From: a virus | Direction: 5' to 3' (one strand) | Length of the DNA: 40,607 nt | IMG/VR virus record: IMGVR_UViG_3300042301_001646 | Location: 1-40,607 of that record | Shown here: piece after piece, positions 7,962-15,934 of the stretch | Position numbering within the stretch: the stretch's first letter is position 1 | How the letters are laid out: every line of letters begins with the position of its first letter | Translations under genes and position numbers: made by a program | Notes under the pieces: model-generated | Seen by the model: only the letters and a program-made list of their open reading frames with translations | Told to the model about the DNA's origin: nothing | Database searches by the model: none

Positions 7962-9083
7962 TTACCAAAGGATACCAACAACAGCCTTTGTATCGGCGCA
8001 GAGACGACCTTCTTCAACAGAGCCGTACCAACCAATCTTTTCTTGACGACGTGTGAATTGGTCATCAGGTTCGAGAGTGAATGTTGAGCCTGTATCAGAG
8101 TCGGTTGCAACGACGCGAATGAAGGAGTCAACACTTAGGTCGAAACCGATGGCAACTTCGTTTGTACCACCAGCGAATGTAGGATCACTACCAGCAGCAG
8201 TATAATAGTTGTCAAAGAGAGTGTTGTATGGTTGACCAACACCTAGTTCTAAGAGTTGGTGAACATTAACACCGAAGATTGAACCCATACCAGCGTTGTT
8301 ATAGATAGCTTCACGCATCGAGTCTGGAAGACCAAGAGCAGTTGATTCGTTAGTATCAGGAATAGCAGTAGTATTAACTGGATTATAAGCCATAGCGCGT
8401 ATCTTTTCAATACCTTCTGGGCTTAGGAAGATGTCAGTTAGACCACGACCAGGAGTTGCTGTTGGTGTACCACCAGCCCAGCTTCTACGAAGGCGTGTAA
8501 CTTTAGTCCATAGGGTGTTTAAGTCAGCGAGTGTGAAGTTACGAGCAAGTGAACCTGCTTTAGCAACTGAGTTTACAACGTGAGCTTCACCGTTTGTACG
8601 AGACTCACCTAGAGCAGAGCAGATGATGTTCCAAGCTTGATATTCTTGTTTGACAAGAATTTCTTGAGCTAAACGCTCCATAGCTTTAGCAACAACACCA
8701 AGACGAGACTTTTCAGCATAACTCTTAGCGAATGAGATAGCACTATCTAGGCGATAAGTGCGGAAACGGTATTCATCCATCCCCCAAACTTCGTTAGTAG
8801 CAAGACCACCAGCAACAGCTTGGCTCCAAATAGTGAATAGACCTTCGGTATTATCCACAAATAGATCCAATGGAATTGATGGGATATCACCTATTGAATA
8901 ATTTTCGGTACGATAAACTGAATTTGATGTGGCTGTCTGCATTAACACTTGGCTAATAACAGGACCAACAAAAGCAGCGAGAGCTTCTTGAGCTTTAATA
9001 GACTCATCTTTATTCTTACTAGCGATAGCCTTTAGAATTTTGATGGCTTCTTCTTGTTTGTCTTTCTTAAAAGATAATTTCAT
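7962..9083 (-). CDS. HK97-fold major capsid protein
   Basis: A 373-residue protein in the protease-decoration-capsid-connector order expected for the HK97-fold major capsid protein. A charged helical N-terminus (MKLSFKKDKQEEAIKILKAI) is followed by P- and A-domain-like segments, including EYRFRTYRLDSAISFAKSYA and the late TRRQEKIGWYGSVEEGRLCA, which resembles the C-terminal part of the fold in several phage capsid families. G+C and codon choice (more C-ending and G-ending codons) look richer than in neighbouring genes, as is common for the most abundant virion protein. An AAGGAAAA ribosome site precedes the ATG and a strong terminator follows. Confidence 0.88.
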   Translation of the reverse strand: MKLSFKKDKQEEAIKILKAIASKNKDESIKAQEALAAFVGPVISQVLMQTATSNSVYRTENYSIGDIPSIPLDLFVDNTEGLFTIWSQAVAGGLATNEVWGMDEYRFRTYRLDSAISFAKSYAEKSRLGVVAKAMERLAQEILVKQEYQAWNIICSALGESRTNGEAHVVNSVAKAGSLARNFTLADLNTLWTKVTRLRRSWAGGTPTATPGRGLTDIFLSPEGIEKIRAMAYNPVNTTAIPDTNESTALGLPDSMREAIYNNAGMGSIFGVNVHQLLELGVGQPYNTLFDNYYTAAGSDPTFAGGTNEVAIGFDLSVDSFIRVVATDSDTGSTFTLEPDDQFTRRQEKIGWYGSVEEGRLCADTKAVVGILW

Positions 9084-9107
9084 ATATTAGTTTTCCTTGT
9101 GTTAAGA

Positions 9108-9686
9108 TTAGCACTCCACTTTGAAAAGGGCATAGCCGTCAGCGTCAACAGTAGTAAGGAATTTACCTACACTTGTAGCTGAATAAGCGGAAACCATCAA
9201 CATACCACCTGATACTGTAGCACCAGAACCTGGAACTGGAACACCAGAGAAGTTGTTTGTGCTTATTAGACCGCGAGTAAGAATAGGAACTGACTCACCG
9301 CTATTAACGACTTGCTGTTCGTTCTTCTCGTATCGTGGACGATAAACGTAAGATTCCCCAAATTTATTTACTTCAGCGACGTCTTTTACGATAACCCCTA
9401 GAACTACTTCTCCAGGATTAGCTGCACGAACGCGCCAATTTAGTGACCAACGCTTGCTGATAGCATAGCTAGGGGCACCTCCAAAATTACTAGCAACACC
9501 AAGATGAGGAGCAGCAGGAGCAAGAGTTCCTGTTTGCATAACATTTGTATTACCAGACGCCTGAGTGATAGTTACAAATGTGCCCTTATTAAGGACAGCA
9601 GTTGTAGCCGCGAAAAGACCATTGATGATCTCAGATTCATCCCAACTACGGAAGGGCTTTAGGTTAGGTTTAGATGTAATATCCAT
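9108..9686 (-). CDS. Capsid decoration/stabilisation protein
   Basis: A 192-residue beta-rich, Gly/Ala/Val-rich protein (GTFVTITQASGNTNVMQTGT; GEVVLGVIVKDVAEVNKFGE) immediately upstream of the capsid gene, 24 bases away. Small beta-rich proteins at this place are usually decoration proteins that bind the expanded capsid surface. The content is similar to the capsid gene in codon choice, suggesting high expression. Identity is inferred from order and composition; no diagnostic motif is known to me. Confidence 0.65.
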   Translation of the reverse strand: MDITSKPNLKPFRSWDESEIINGLFAATTAVLNKGTFVTITQASGNTNVMQTGTLAPAAPHLGVASNFGGAPSYAISKRWSLNWRVRAANPGEVVLGVIVKDVAEVNKFGESYVYRPRYEKNEQQVVNSGESVPILTRGLISTNNFSGVPVPGSGATVSGGMLMVSAYSATSVGKFLTTVDADGYALFKVEC

Positions 9687-9696
9687 ATTTTATAAA

Positions 9697-11805
9697 TTAT
9701 TTAAGTTCAAACATTTCTTTTAGATTCCATGGCTTTAGTGTTTCTACTTTCTCACTTGAGTCACTACCGGCATTTGGAATTATTTCTACAGAAGCCTTTG
9801 CTTCTTTTAAACCCTCTGTAATATCAGATACGACTGGGGTATTTTGTTTTTCGCGACTAGCTAGGATGACAGAGCCATCTTCTTCTAACCATGCGTTATA
9901 AGATTCTTCGTCTAAATCACGAATTTGTTTTGCTATGATTTTTGTTACCTTTTCGTCTAAATCATATTTATTAGAAAGTGATAACATACGAGAATCAAAA
10001 AGTCTTTGTTTAGATTCTTGTTCAACTGTCTGCTTCATTTCAGCTAGTTCAGTTTGAAGTTTTTCTAATTGATTTTGTGTGTCAGTGGCTTTAGAAATAG
10101 CATCAGAAAGCTCTTTCTCTTTACTGTCTTTTTCTTTTACCATTGCTTCATAGCTATCATTTGCTATTTTGATCTGGTCTGAGAAAAATTCACGAATAGC
10201 TTGTGGAGTAATCCCCTCTGGAAGAGAGGCGTTGCTCAAGCTAGTATATAGTTCGTCAATATTCTTAAATTTCATAATGTTAGTAGTTTTTACAATTTGT
10301 TTATATTCTTGTGAAATTATATCATCATTTTCACTAGAAAAAGATTCATCATAATCTTCATCTACTTCATTTACTGATGATAAACTTGGGTCTAATTCTA
10401 AAATCTCATTTTGTGAAGCCATTGACGAAACTGGACTTTTATCCCAAAACCTACAACTCCAGTATCTAGCTTTCCATTTCGGACCTGGGTTTGTATCGCA
10501 TTGGTGTCTAGCTCTAAAGCTTTTTCTTGCCTCAGGATTGTCGCGGCGGATTTCCATATTTGGATCACCAAATTTAACCATTACGATATTTCCTTTATCG
10601 TTTTTAACATAAACACCAAATTTCTTTTTAGAGCCTGATGGTAGTCTAAATGGTTTATTTAATGTTTTATCTTCATTTTTCTTAGCTTCAGAAACTTTCT
10701 TAACTAAACCATCTGGAATAACTGCAAATCTACAATTTCCGCCTGGTTCTATAGATTGTTTCAATACCTTACATCCATTCTCACAGCACATTAATGCGCA
10801 GTTACCACAATTAACTCCTATAGAGTAATTTGGATTATCTTTTTCATTGACATAACCAACCCAAATACCTTTAGCTTCATCAAGTGGCCCAACCTCATCA
10901 CTAAGTTCAATTAATGAATCAGCTAATTTTTTTTCATCTTCTGACAATGAATCATAAATGGGTTTATTTACCCATTCCTCATCTTCAGATTCCATATCGT
11001 CTCCCTCTTCTTCCTTTTCAGAAAATTCGACTTCTAATTCTATCTTAACTGTTTTTTGTTCACTAGCTATAGCGACTCCTTGAACAGCAGCGGCTGGATT
11101 TGATGTAAATGCGCAGCCTAATGGTCTAGCCTCCCCTACTATAACTCTATAAACTTCTTCACCTGTTTTAGTAAAACCTGTTCCACCATTAGATATTAGA
11201 TACCCATCTAATTTTTTAATTTCAGCTTTATCTGTTATTAATTTAGCTTTACTTAAATTCTTAGAACCAACAGCTATAACATAGTCATTAAATCCTATTT
11301 CCCAGCTAGTTGACATATCTCCATAAGGGAAATTTTCGTCACTATTCATTTCTTCCAGGAAATTAGCTAAACTAGGATCGACATGTTTCCAAACAATGGC
11401 AGCAAGAGCTATATTAAAAGGTTCGTTTAAATTAGCAACTTCACTTTCTGAAAGTAATTTACTATCTTCAAAAGTAGAAAATCCAACATTTGTAATATAT
11501 CCAACAACATTATTTCTAAGATGCTCGATATTCATTGGCTTGTTTTTGAAATATTTAGCCATTGATAGAGCAGTTTCTGTTTGTATCCCGTCGCCATTTA
11601 AATTAATTAAATTAACAACTGCTGCATTGAAATAAGTATATAGAAGATCAGGATTCTCCTTAATGTCAGCTTCTGGTGGGAGAAGCTGCTTTAAATCTTC
11701 TAATTTCTTTAATACTTCTTTTTTAGAAGCTACACTTTTGAATGTTAAATCTTGCTTTGCAAAGGAAGTTTTTAAGCAAAATGTACTTTTATATCGAAAA
11801 TTCAT
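9697..11805 (-). CDS. Prohead maturation protease fused to scaffold, with Cys-cluster insert
   Basis: A 702-residue multidomain head assembly protein. Residues 1-235 resemble phage prohead proteases (KNKPMNIEHLRNNVVGYITN with a candidate catalytic His, and GDMSTSWEIGF). An acidic linker follows. Residues about 330-365 carry CGNC-x3-CC-x3-C and a later GGNC, a four-or-more-Cys metal-binding-like module. Residues 394-453 form a basic module (FGVYVKNDKGNIVMVKFGDP, then RRDNPEARKSFRARHQCD) seen in prohead core proteins of other environmental phages. Residues 511-702 are a coiled-coil scaffold. An internal ATG at 10275 (MKFKNIDELYTS) could start a separate scaffold, but no clear ribosome site is seen. 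Protease plus scaffold in one chain is known in several phages. Confidence 0.8.
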   Translation of the reverse strand: MNFRYKSTFCLKTSFAKQDLTFKSVASKKEVLKKLEDLKQLLPPEADIKENPDLLYTYFNAAVVNLINLNGDGIQTETALSMAKYFKNKPMNIEHLRNNVVGYITNVGFSTFEDSKLLSESEVANLNEPFNIALAAIVWKHVDPSLANFLEEMNSDENFPYGDMSTSWEIGFNDYVIAVGSKNLSKAKLITDKAEIKKLDGYLISNGGTGFTKTGEEVYRVIVGEARPLGCAFTSNPAAAVQGVAIASEQKTVKIELEVEFSEKEEEGDDMESEDEEWVNKPIYDSLSEDEKKLADSLIELSDEVGPLDEAKGIWVGYVNEKDNPNYSIGVNCGNCALMCCENGCKVLKQSIEPGGNCRFAVIPDGLVKKVSEAKKNEDKTLNKPFRLPSGSKKKFGVYVKNDKGNIVMVKFGDPNMEIRRDNPEARKSFRARHQCDTNPGPKWKARYWSCRFWDKSPVSSMASQNEILELDPSLSSVNEVDEDYDESFSSENDDIISQEYKQIVKTTNIMKFKNIDELYTSLSNASLPEGITPQAIREFFSDQIKIANDSYEAMVKEKDSKEKELSDAISKATDTQNQLEKLQTELAEMKQTVEQESKQRLFDSRMLSLSNKYDLDEKVTKIIAKQIRDLDEESYNAWLEEDGSVILASREKQNTPVVSDITEGLKEAKASVEIIPNAGSDSSEKVETLKPWNLKEMFELK

Positions 11806-11814
11806 CGTTTCGTT

Positions 11815-11821
11815 TTACACT
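11815..11821 (-). promoter_or_regulatory. AGTGTAA element before protease-capsid operon
   Basis: On the minus strand TTAACTAGTGTAAAACGAAA lies between the endolysin stop and the protease start, ending 9 bases before the ATG. It is one of the best copies of the repeated element and would drive protease, decoration and capsid genes up to the terminator at 7911-7936. A short leader without a Shine-Dalgarno site would result if transcription starts just downstream. Confidence 0.55.
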
Positions 11822-11841
11822 AGTTAATTATTAATAGTGAA

Positions 11842-12618
11842 TTAAAGGATTTTATATACCTCAAAGTGCATACCATCCTTACGAGAGAAATGTCCGCCCC
11901 AAAAGAAGCCCCATTTATACATAGATTCGACAAGATCATAAACACAACCTTTGCTGCCTTTTTTGGCCGGAGTTCTGCCAAGCATATTCCACTCAGCATT
12001 TATATCCTGGGCGGTTCCAAACGCATGATTAGATAATGATGATTTACTACCTCTTATTAATCTTGGATTATAACTACCATCGTATGTTAGTATATATTTT
12101 AAGAAACCTTTATCATCCCATTCTTTCCAAAGTCCAAGCATCTGTTTAATACATTTTTTATTAAAAGACACATTTCCAGTTTTACTTAAACCAAGTTTAA
12201 TTAACTGTGGAACGGAAACCATATCTATATTTTTATCGTCCCAGCCATTAGTTATGATAATATTTTCTTTATTACCTGGTAATGGTCTTGCTTTCCATGA
12301 TATCTTACCGAACATAGATACTTTTTGAGATTCACTTAAAGCTGAAACTCCAGAAGGTTTAGCTGGGTATTTAGAAACTATAGTAGGTGGTTTCGGTTCT
12401 GATTCTACATTCAATCCATCTTGGATCATTTTAGATATAGTATCTTGACCAACTATACCATCAGCAGAAAGTAATTTAGATACTTGATATTTTTTTACAG
12501 CATCTCTTGTATTTCTACCATAAATACCATCAGCACCATTATTTAAAAAACCCTTTTTTATTAAAAAAGATTGTATTAGTTTAACTAAATATCCCCTTGA
12601 ACCAATTTTTAAAATCAT
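11842..12618 (-). CDS. Endolysin: PG-binding domain plus M15 peptidase
   Basis: The enzyme should cleave peptide cross-links in the cell wall (L-Ala-D-Glu or D-Ala-D-Ala type) at lysis. Residues 1-70 are a peptidoglycan-binding domain (LIQSFLIKKGFLNNGADGIY then RNTRDAVKKYQ). Residues about 100-258 are an M15/VanY-like peptidase: SNHAFGTAQDI gives the first Zn ligands (H198, D205) and the C-terminal DGMHFEVYKI gives H251. The substrate-binding domain order (binding domain first) is common in Gram-negative phages. It has no signal peptide, so it depends on the holin for release. Its ATG overlaps the TAA-side of the preceding lipoprotein gene by four bases. Confidence 0.9.
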   Translation of the reverse strand: MILKIGSRGYLVKLIQSFLIKKGFLNNGADGIYGRNTRDAVKKYQVSKLLSADGIVGQDTISKMIQDGLNVESEPKPPTIVSKYPAKPSGVSALSESQKVSMFGKISWKARPLPGNKENIIITNGWDDKNIDMVSVPQLIKLGLSKTGNVSFNKKCIKQMLGLWKEWDDKGFLKYILTYDGSYNPRLIRGSKSSLSNHAFGTAQDINAEWNMLGRTPAKKGSKGCVYDLVESMYKWGFFWGGHFSRKDGMHFEVYKIL

Positions 12619-12992
12619 TTTATTATTTTTCTATATTTATCATTCATAACAATAAATTCGACCATATATTGATTAGTCATGTATATTTTATTGTCTTCGT
12701 AAATTAAACCTTCCCCAACTTTTAAATTTGGTAAATAATCTTTACCATATATCTTAGTTAATTCTATATAACGGTTCGCGGCATTTTCTGTTATTTCAAA
12801 CCCCTTGTCTGTATAGTCTATTATCCCTCCATTTTGCTCGTTTCCATCAAAATGAGATTGTTTTTGCTCTGGTATAACTATAGTAATTTGCTCTGGCTTT
12901 TTATCTTTTAATAAAGAGCAGCTTGAAGTAAATAGTAAAAAATTAGCGAGAAGTCCTACGGCGAATCTCTTCCAAAAGAATTTTCTTTTCAT
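12615..12992 (-). CDS. Lipoprotein, candidate outer-membrane spanin
   Basis: A 125-residue protein with a lipoprotein signal: basic start (MKRKFFWKRFAVG), hydrophobic core (LLANFLLF) and lipobox TSSC around residue 25. The mature part is short and hydrophilic. It overlaps the upstream 82-residue gene by 50 bases in a different frame and lies directly before the endolysin. A lipoprotein overlapping the end of a preceding gene is the arrangement of Rz/Rz1 spanins, which fuse the inner and outer membranes at the last step of lysis in Gram-negative hosts. The spanin call is inferred from arrangement. Confidence 0.65.
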   Translation of the reverse strand: MKRKFFWKRFAVGLLANFLLFTSSCSLLKDKKPEQITIVIPEQKQSHFDGNEQNGGIIDYTDKGFEITENAANRYIELTKIYGKDYLPNLKVGEGLIYEDNKIYMTNQYMVEFIVMNDKYRKIIK

Positions 12993-13191
12993 CTATTGAT
13001 TTAGTATTTTTAATTTTATTTAGTAATTCTTCTGTTTCGTCTCGAAACTGAACTTCCTCAGACTTTTCAGTTTTCTTTATATTTTCTTCTGAATTTATTA
13101 TCTCAAACTCCTTGTTCTTTTGAGTTTCCTTTATAGATAGAAAAGAAAATAATGTTTGTAGAAATTTTAATATAGAATCTAATATACTCAT
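12943..13191 (-). CDS. Candidate inner-membrane spanin partner (82 aa)
   Basis: An 82-residue protein with a hydrophobic N-terminus (ILDSILKFLQTLFSFLSI) and a highly charged helical remainder (KNKEFEIINSEENIKKTEK) with coiled-coil character. This architecture, plus the 50-base overlap with a downstream lipoprotein gene, is compatible with an i-spanin. The N-terminal segment is amphipathic rather than strongly hydrophobic, so membrane anchoring is uncertain. It is spaced 1 base from the upstream lipoprotein gene. Confidence 0.55.
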   Translation of the reverse strand: MSILDSILKFLQTLFSFLSIKETQKNKEFEIINSEENIKKTEKSEEVQFRDETEELLNKIKNTKSIDEKKILLEEIRRRTSR

Positions 13192-13192
13192 A

Positions 13193-13630
13193 TTACATAG
13201 AGGCAGCCTCGTCTAAAGCTCTTGCGGTTTCAGAAAAGAATAGAGATACAGTTTCAACTGTTATTTTTGAATTCTTATCTAGGAATAGTTCATAATTTTG
13301 AGCTATTGTATATAGTAATAATTCCCAGGTTTTCTTATCACTTAATAACTCTGAATCTTCATATATAGATCCTGGAGTTGGATGAGTTGGAAGTGTAAAT
13401 GATTTAATTTTTCCAGCTATAAATAATAAATCTTTCTTTTTGTTATTTCTTTCTTCTGTAGTCTTACTAGAATTTAAAATGCCCAAAGCAATCAATTTAG
13501 TGCTTGGATAAGCATATTGAGTAGCATTTTGTAAATTTACATTGTGCTTTTCTACAAAACTATCAATACTAGCGCAGCTACATATAAAAATAGCAGATGC
13601 AAGTAAAAAACCTTTTGATATTAATTTCAT
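13193..13630 (-). CDS. Lipoprotein in lysis cassette (145 aa)
   Basis: A 145-residue protein with a clear lipoprotein signal (MKLISKGFLLASAIFICSCA, lipobox ICSC near residue 19). The mature part is mostly helical and shows no motif known to me. It overlaps the holin gene by four bases and sits in the lysis cassette, so a role in lysis, in exclusion of other phages or as an additional spanin component is possible. It is the first of two lipoprotein genes in the cassette. Confidence 0.6.
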   Translation of the reverse strand: MKLISKGFLLASAIFICSCASIDSFVEKHNVNLQNATQYAYPSTKLIALGILNSSKTTEERNNKKKDLLFIAGKIKSFTLPTHPTPGSIYEDSELLSDKKTWELLLYTIAQNYELFLDKNSKITVETVSLFFSETARALDEAASM

Positions 13631-13941
13631 ATTTTTTTACCTTTCTTTTTCTTTGGTGCTAGAGTATTTTCACGTACAACCTTAGCTTTTGGTATTTTAT
13701 GACTATCAGATCCAGTAACATTATAATCCTTACTAAATGTAAAGCCAAGAGCTATTAAAACAGCAACGCTTACTTTAGATATTCCCAAGATATAATTTTC
13801 AAACCCATCTGGTAGAAAAGATATAAAATCAGGATTTTCATGAATCGTAAATATAGTTGCGGCTAATATACCACAAACAGAACTTTTCCAACTTTTGCCA
13901 AGGTATTTTTCAATTAAAAGTTTCATATTATTCTTTATCAT
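13627..13941 (-). CDS. Holin
   Basis: A 104-residue small membrane protein. Two hydrophobic segments (SSVCGILAATIFTI near residues 20-33 and ILGISKVSVAVLIALGFTFS near 52-71) flank a short polar loop and are followed by KDYNVTGS and a lysine-rich tail (KKKKGKK). The segment before the tail resembles the (A/S)KDxNVTG ending common in small phage holins. Holins form the inner-membrane lesions that release the endolysin. The start overlaps the portal stop by 14 bases; a second Met at residue 6 gives the possibility of two starts, as in dual-start holins. Confidence 0.78.
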   Translation of the reverse strand: MIKNNMKLLIEKYLGKSWKSSVCGILAATIFTIHENPDFISFLPDGFENYILGISKVSVAVLIALGFTFSKDYNVTGSDSHKIPKAKVVRENTLAPKKKKGKKI

Positions 13942-15817
13942 TGTTTACACTTTTATATTCTCTTGAGTGTAGCAATATCGACGCGAGCTTATTTGACAAT
14001 TGGTGCTCTGACGCAAGTGAATAAACTTCATCTGTTTGCTCGTTATTCTTTAACAAGAATGGATTTGAAATATACTCTTCTATAGACTTATTCCAATCAC
14101 CTTTATTCTCTTGAATAAAAATAGATTCCGCTATAGCATTACATATATCTTTAGTCTTCTTGGTTAGTCTTTTTATATCATTTTTCTTTTTATACTGTTC
14201 TTCTATAGAGTCTCTTAATGAAAAATATTCTTTTAAAGTTTCTCCTATAGATGATACTGAGAAATTTTCAGTTTCAGAAGCTTCACTAACTGATGCTCCA
14301 ATCGGGCCTACATTAACTTTCTTAGGGGCTTTCGTTCCTGTTGGTCTTCCACCCGCGTCAGTAGTCTTTTTCATTAGAGGTTCATATAAACCCTTATCTT
14401 TAAATGATTTATACATTTTTTGAGACTCAACTGAATTTTCGTTAAGTGGTAGTTCGTGAGAATTAATAGCATCAAATAATTCCTCTGGAGTTAATATTCC
14501 AAGTTCAGCTAAACGAGTATATATCTTCATATACTCAATTTCCTCTTTGAGATTTATCTGTTCAAATGTTACTTCTGGTATTTCCTGGAGCCCCAATGTC
14601 TCAGCAATCCTCTTCATTTCAGGTTTTAAGAAATAATTAAGATAAGCTTCTCTAGCTTGATTTAATCTTTCTAGGAAGACCTGGATTTTAACCATTGAGT
14701 TTGCAAACTTCTCATCACCCCAGAAGATATTCATCAAACCATTCGCTATATCTTCATTAACTACTTTATATTTCTCGGAACCGAAAATCTTAGCTAAATC
14801 AGGAATAATAAACTCTCCTTTAGTAGTATAGTCCGAGACTAAAACTCGACCAACACTCTCAGAAGAGAATAGTTCTGTTAATAGTCCTATTAATTCGTTA
14901 TTCTTAGCTGCGCTTCTAGTTTCATCACCGGCAGTTATAAGTAAAACAGAGTAATCAACAGTTCTAGCTATAACCTGTTCAGCTTTCTTGAATTCTAATT
15001 TTAGATTAATATCTGGAAGCACAGCGTAATACATAGGAACAGCCATAGATTCATAATCTTGTTTTCCACAGAATATAGCTGTTAGTTTTTCTTGATCTAA
15101 GTCAATCACTACATCACTTCCACTCTTTACATTTCTTTTAGTTTCCTCTGGTAATGAATTAAAAAACTCTATCTCCTCTGCTGTCTTAGGATTCTTGAGC
15201 CTTTCTCTTTCATAACTATTAAGAACCTTTTGATATTTAGCGTTTACAAAAGATGCCGCACCCTGGCATTTAACATCGCCTGGGTTTAAGATAATATACC
15301 TTAGTGGTATAGTTTTAGATGATTTAGATACTACTATCTTCTCTTCTTTTGCTCTTGTTATTTTCCTATAATCATTAACGGTTAAATCGCCATCAAATCT
15401 AAATAGAAAGACGTTGCCAGACCTAAACCATTCGCGGAAGAATCTTTCCCCTAGTGACCATCCATTTATTTTCTCGTACCAAGCTCTAAAGAAATTAGCT
15501 GATCTTTTATTAGCACTTTTAAAATGTAGTTTTGAATTAGAGAATTCAGATTGTATATCAATTGTTGATCTAAATATAGCAACATTCCAATAAGCCTTTT
15601 GACATAACTCTATAGCATCTTTTATAGATACTCCATAGGGATTATCTTCAAAAGGTGAGACTCCTTTTCCTATATTATTTAATTCACCATTAACAGGAGA
15701 CTTTATACTTGTATTATAAGTTCTTGATCCTTTAACATCTTTAGTAAAGAGTGAATTCTCTGATCGTGAAGCCATTGCGGCTAAATAAAAATCTTCTTGT
15801 TGGCTGTCACTATTCAT
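13928..15817 (-). CDS. Portal protein
   Basis: A 629-residue protein next to the large terminase gene, in the position of the portal, the dodecameric ring through which DNA is packaged. Typical features are the early GVSIKDAIELCQKAYWNVAI, the WYEKINGWSLGERFFREWFR stretch, a wing/stem region with FWGDEKFANSMVKIQVFLER and EAYLNYFLKPEMKRIAETLG, and a polar C-terminus. This fits large SPP1/T4-like portals. It follows the terminase after a 91-base gap holding a tandem repeat and an AGTGTAA element, and its 3' end overlaps the holin gene. Confidence 0.88.
   Translation of the reverse strand: MNSDSQQEDFYLAAMASRSENSLFTKDVKGSRTYNTSIKSPVNGELNNIGKGVSPFEDNPYGVSIKDAIELCQKAYWNVAIFRSTIDIQSEFSNSKLHFKSANKRSANFFRAWYEKINGWSLGERFFREWFRSGNVFLFRFDGDLTVNDYRKITRAKEEKIVVSKSSKTIPLRYIILNPGDVKCQGAASFVNAKYQKVLNSYERERLKNPKTAEEIEFFNSLPEETKRNVKSGSDVVIDLDQEKLTAIFCGKQDYESMAVPMYYAVLPDINLKLEFKKAEQVIARTVDYSVLLITAGDETRSAAKNNELIGLLTELFSSESVGRVLVSDYTTKGEFIIPDLAKIFGSEKYKVVNEDIANGLMNIFWGDEKFANSMVKIQVFLERLNQAREAYLNYFLKPEMKRIAETLGLQEIPEVTFEQINLKEEIEYMKIYTRLAELGILTPEELFDAINSHELPLNENSVESQKMYKSFKDKGLYEPLMKKTTDAGGRPTGTKAPKKVNVGPIGASVSEASETENFSVSSIGETLKEYFSLRDSIEEQYKKKNDIKRLTKKTKDICNAIAESIFIQENKGDWNKSIEEYISNPFLLKNNEQTDEVYSLASEHQLSNKLASILLHSREYKSVNNDKE
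13945..13951 (-). promoter_or_regulatory. AGTGTAA element at end of portal, before holin
   Basis: On the minus strand ATATAAAAGTGTAAACAATG ends only three bases before the holin ATG and lies inside the last codons of the portal gene. The close placement would give a nearly leaderless holin mRNA. Because part of the sequence is coding (KSVN), chance cannot be excluded. Confidence 0.35.
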
Positions 15818-15842
15818 ATTTTATAGTTAATTATACGAAATT

Positions 15843-15849
15843 TTACACT
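15843..15849 (-). promoter_or_regulatory. AGTGTAA element before portal gene
   Basis: On the minus strand TTAATTAGTGTAAAATTTCG lies in the terminase-portal gap, 25 bases before the portal ATG, followed by TATAAT and AT-rich sequence. It is one of the closest matches to the shared TTAAnTAGTGTAA pattern. Confidence 0.5.
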
Positions 15850-15934
15850 AATTAACAATTTAAGACGATAAATCGCATTAACTAATCTATTTAAGGCGGA
15901 AAATCGAATTAACCGATCCATTTAGGGCGGAAAA
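15847..15934 (-). repeat. Degenerate 31-base tandem repeat at terL 3' end
   Basis: Two imperfect 31-base copies (15904-15934 and 15873-15903) and a third more decayed copy (about 15847-15872) follow each other. On the minus strand each begins near TTTTCCGCC and continues to GTTAATNCGA. The first copy holds the last codons of the terminase (PKWIG and stop), so the gene end was duplicated into the gap. It could be a simple slippage product or a site of use, such as a packaging site. Confidence 0.7.

Noticed and set aside
4156-13398. Plus-strand AGTGTAA at 4156 and 13392
   Set aside because: They are antisense inside the tail tube and lipoprotein genes with no plus-strand gene downstream.
14160-14423. 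Plus-strand ORF antisense to the portal gene
   Set aside because: No promoter or ribosome site, and it is a shadow of the well-supported portal frame.
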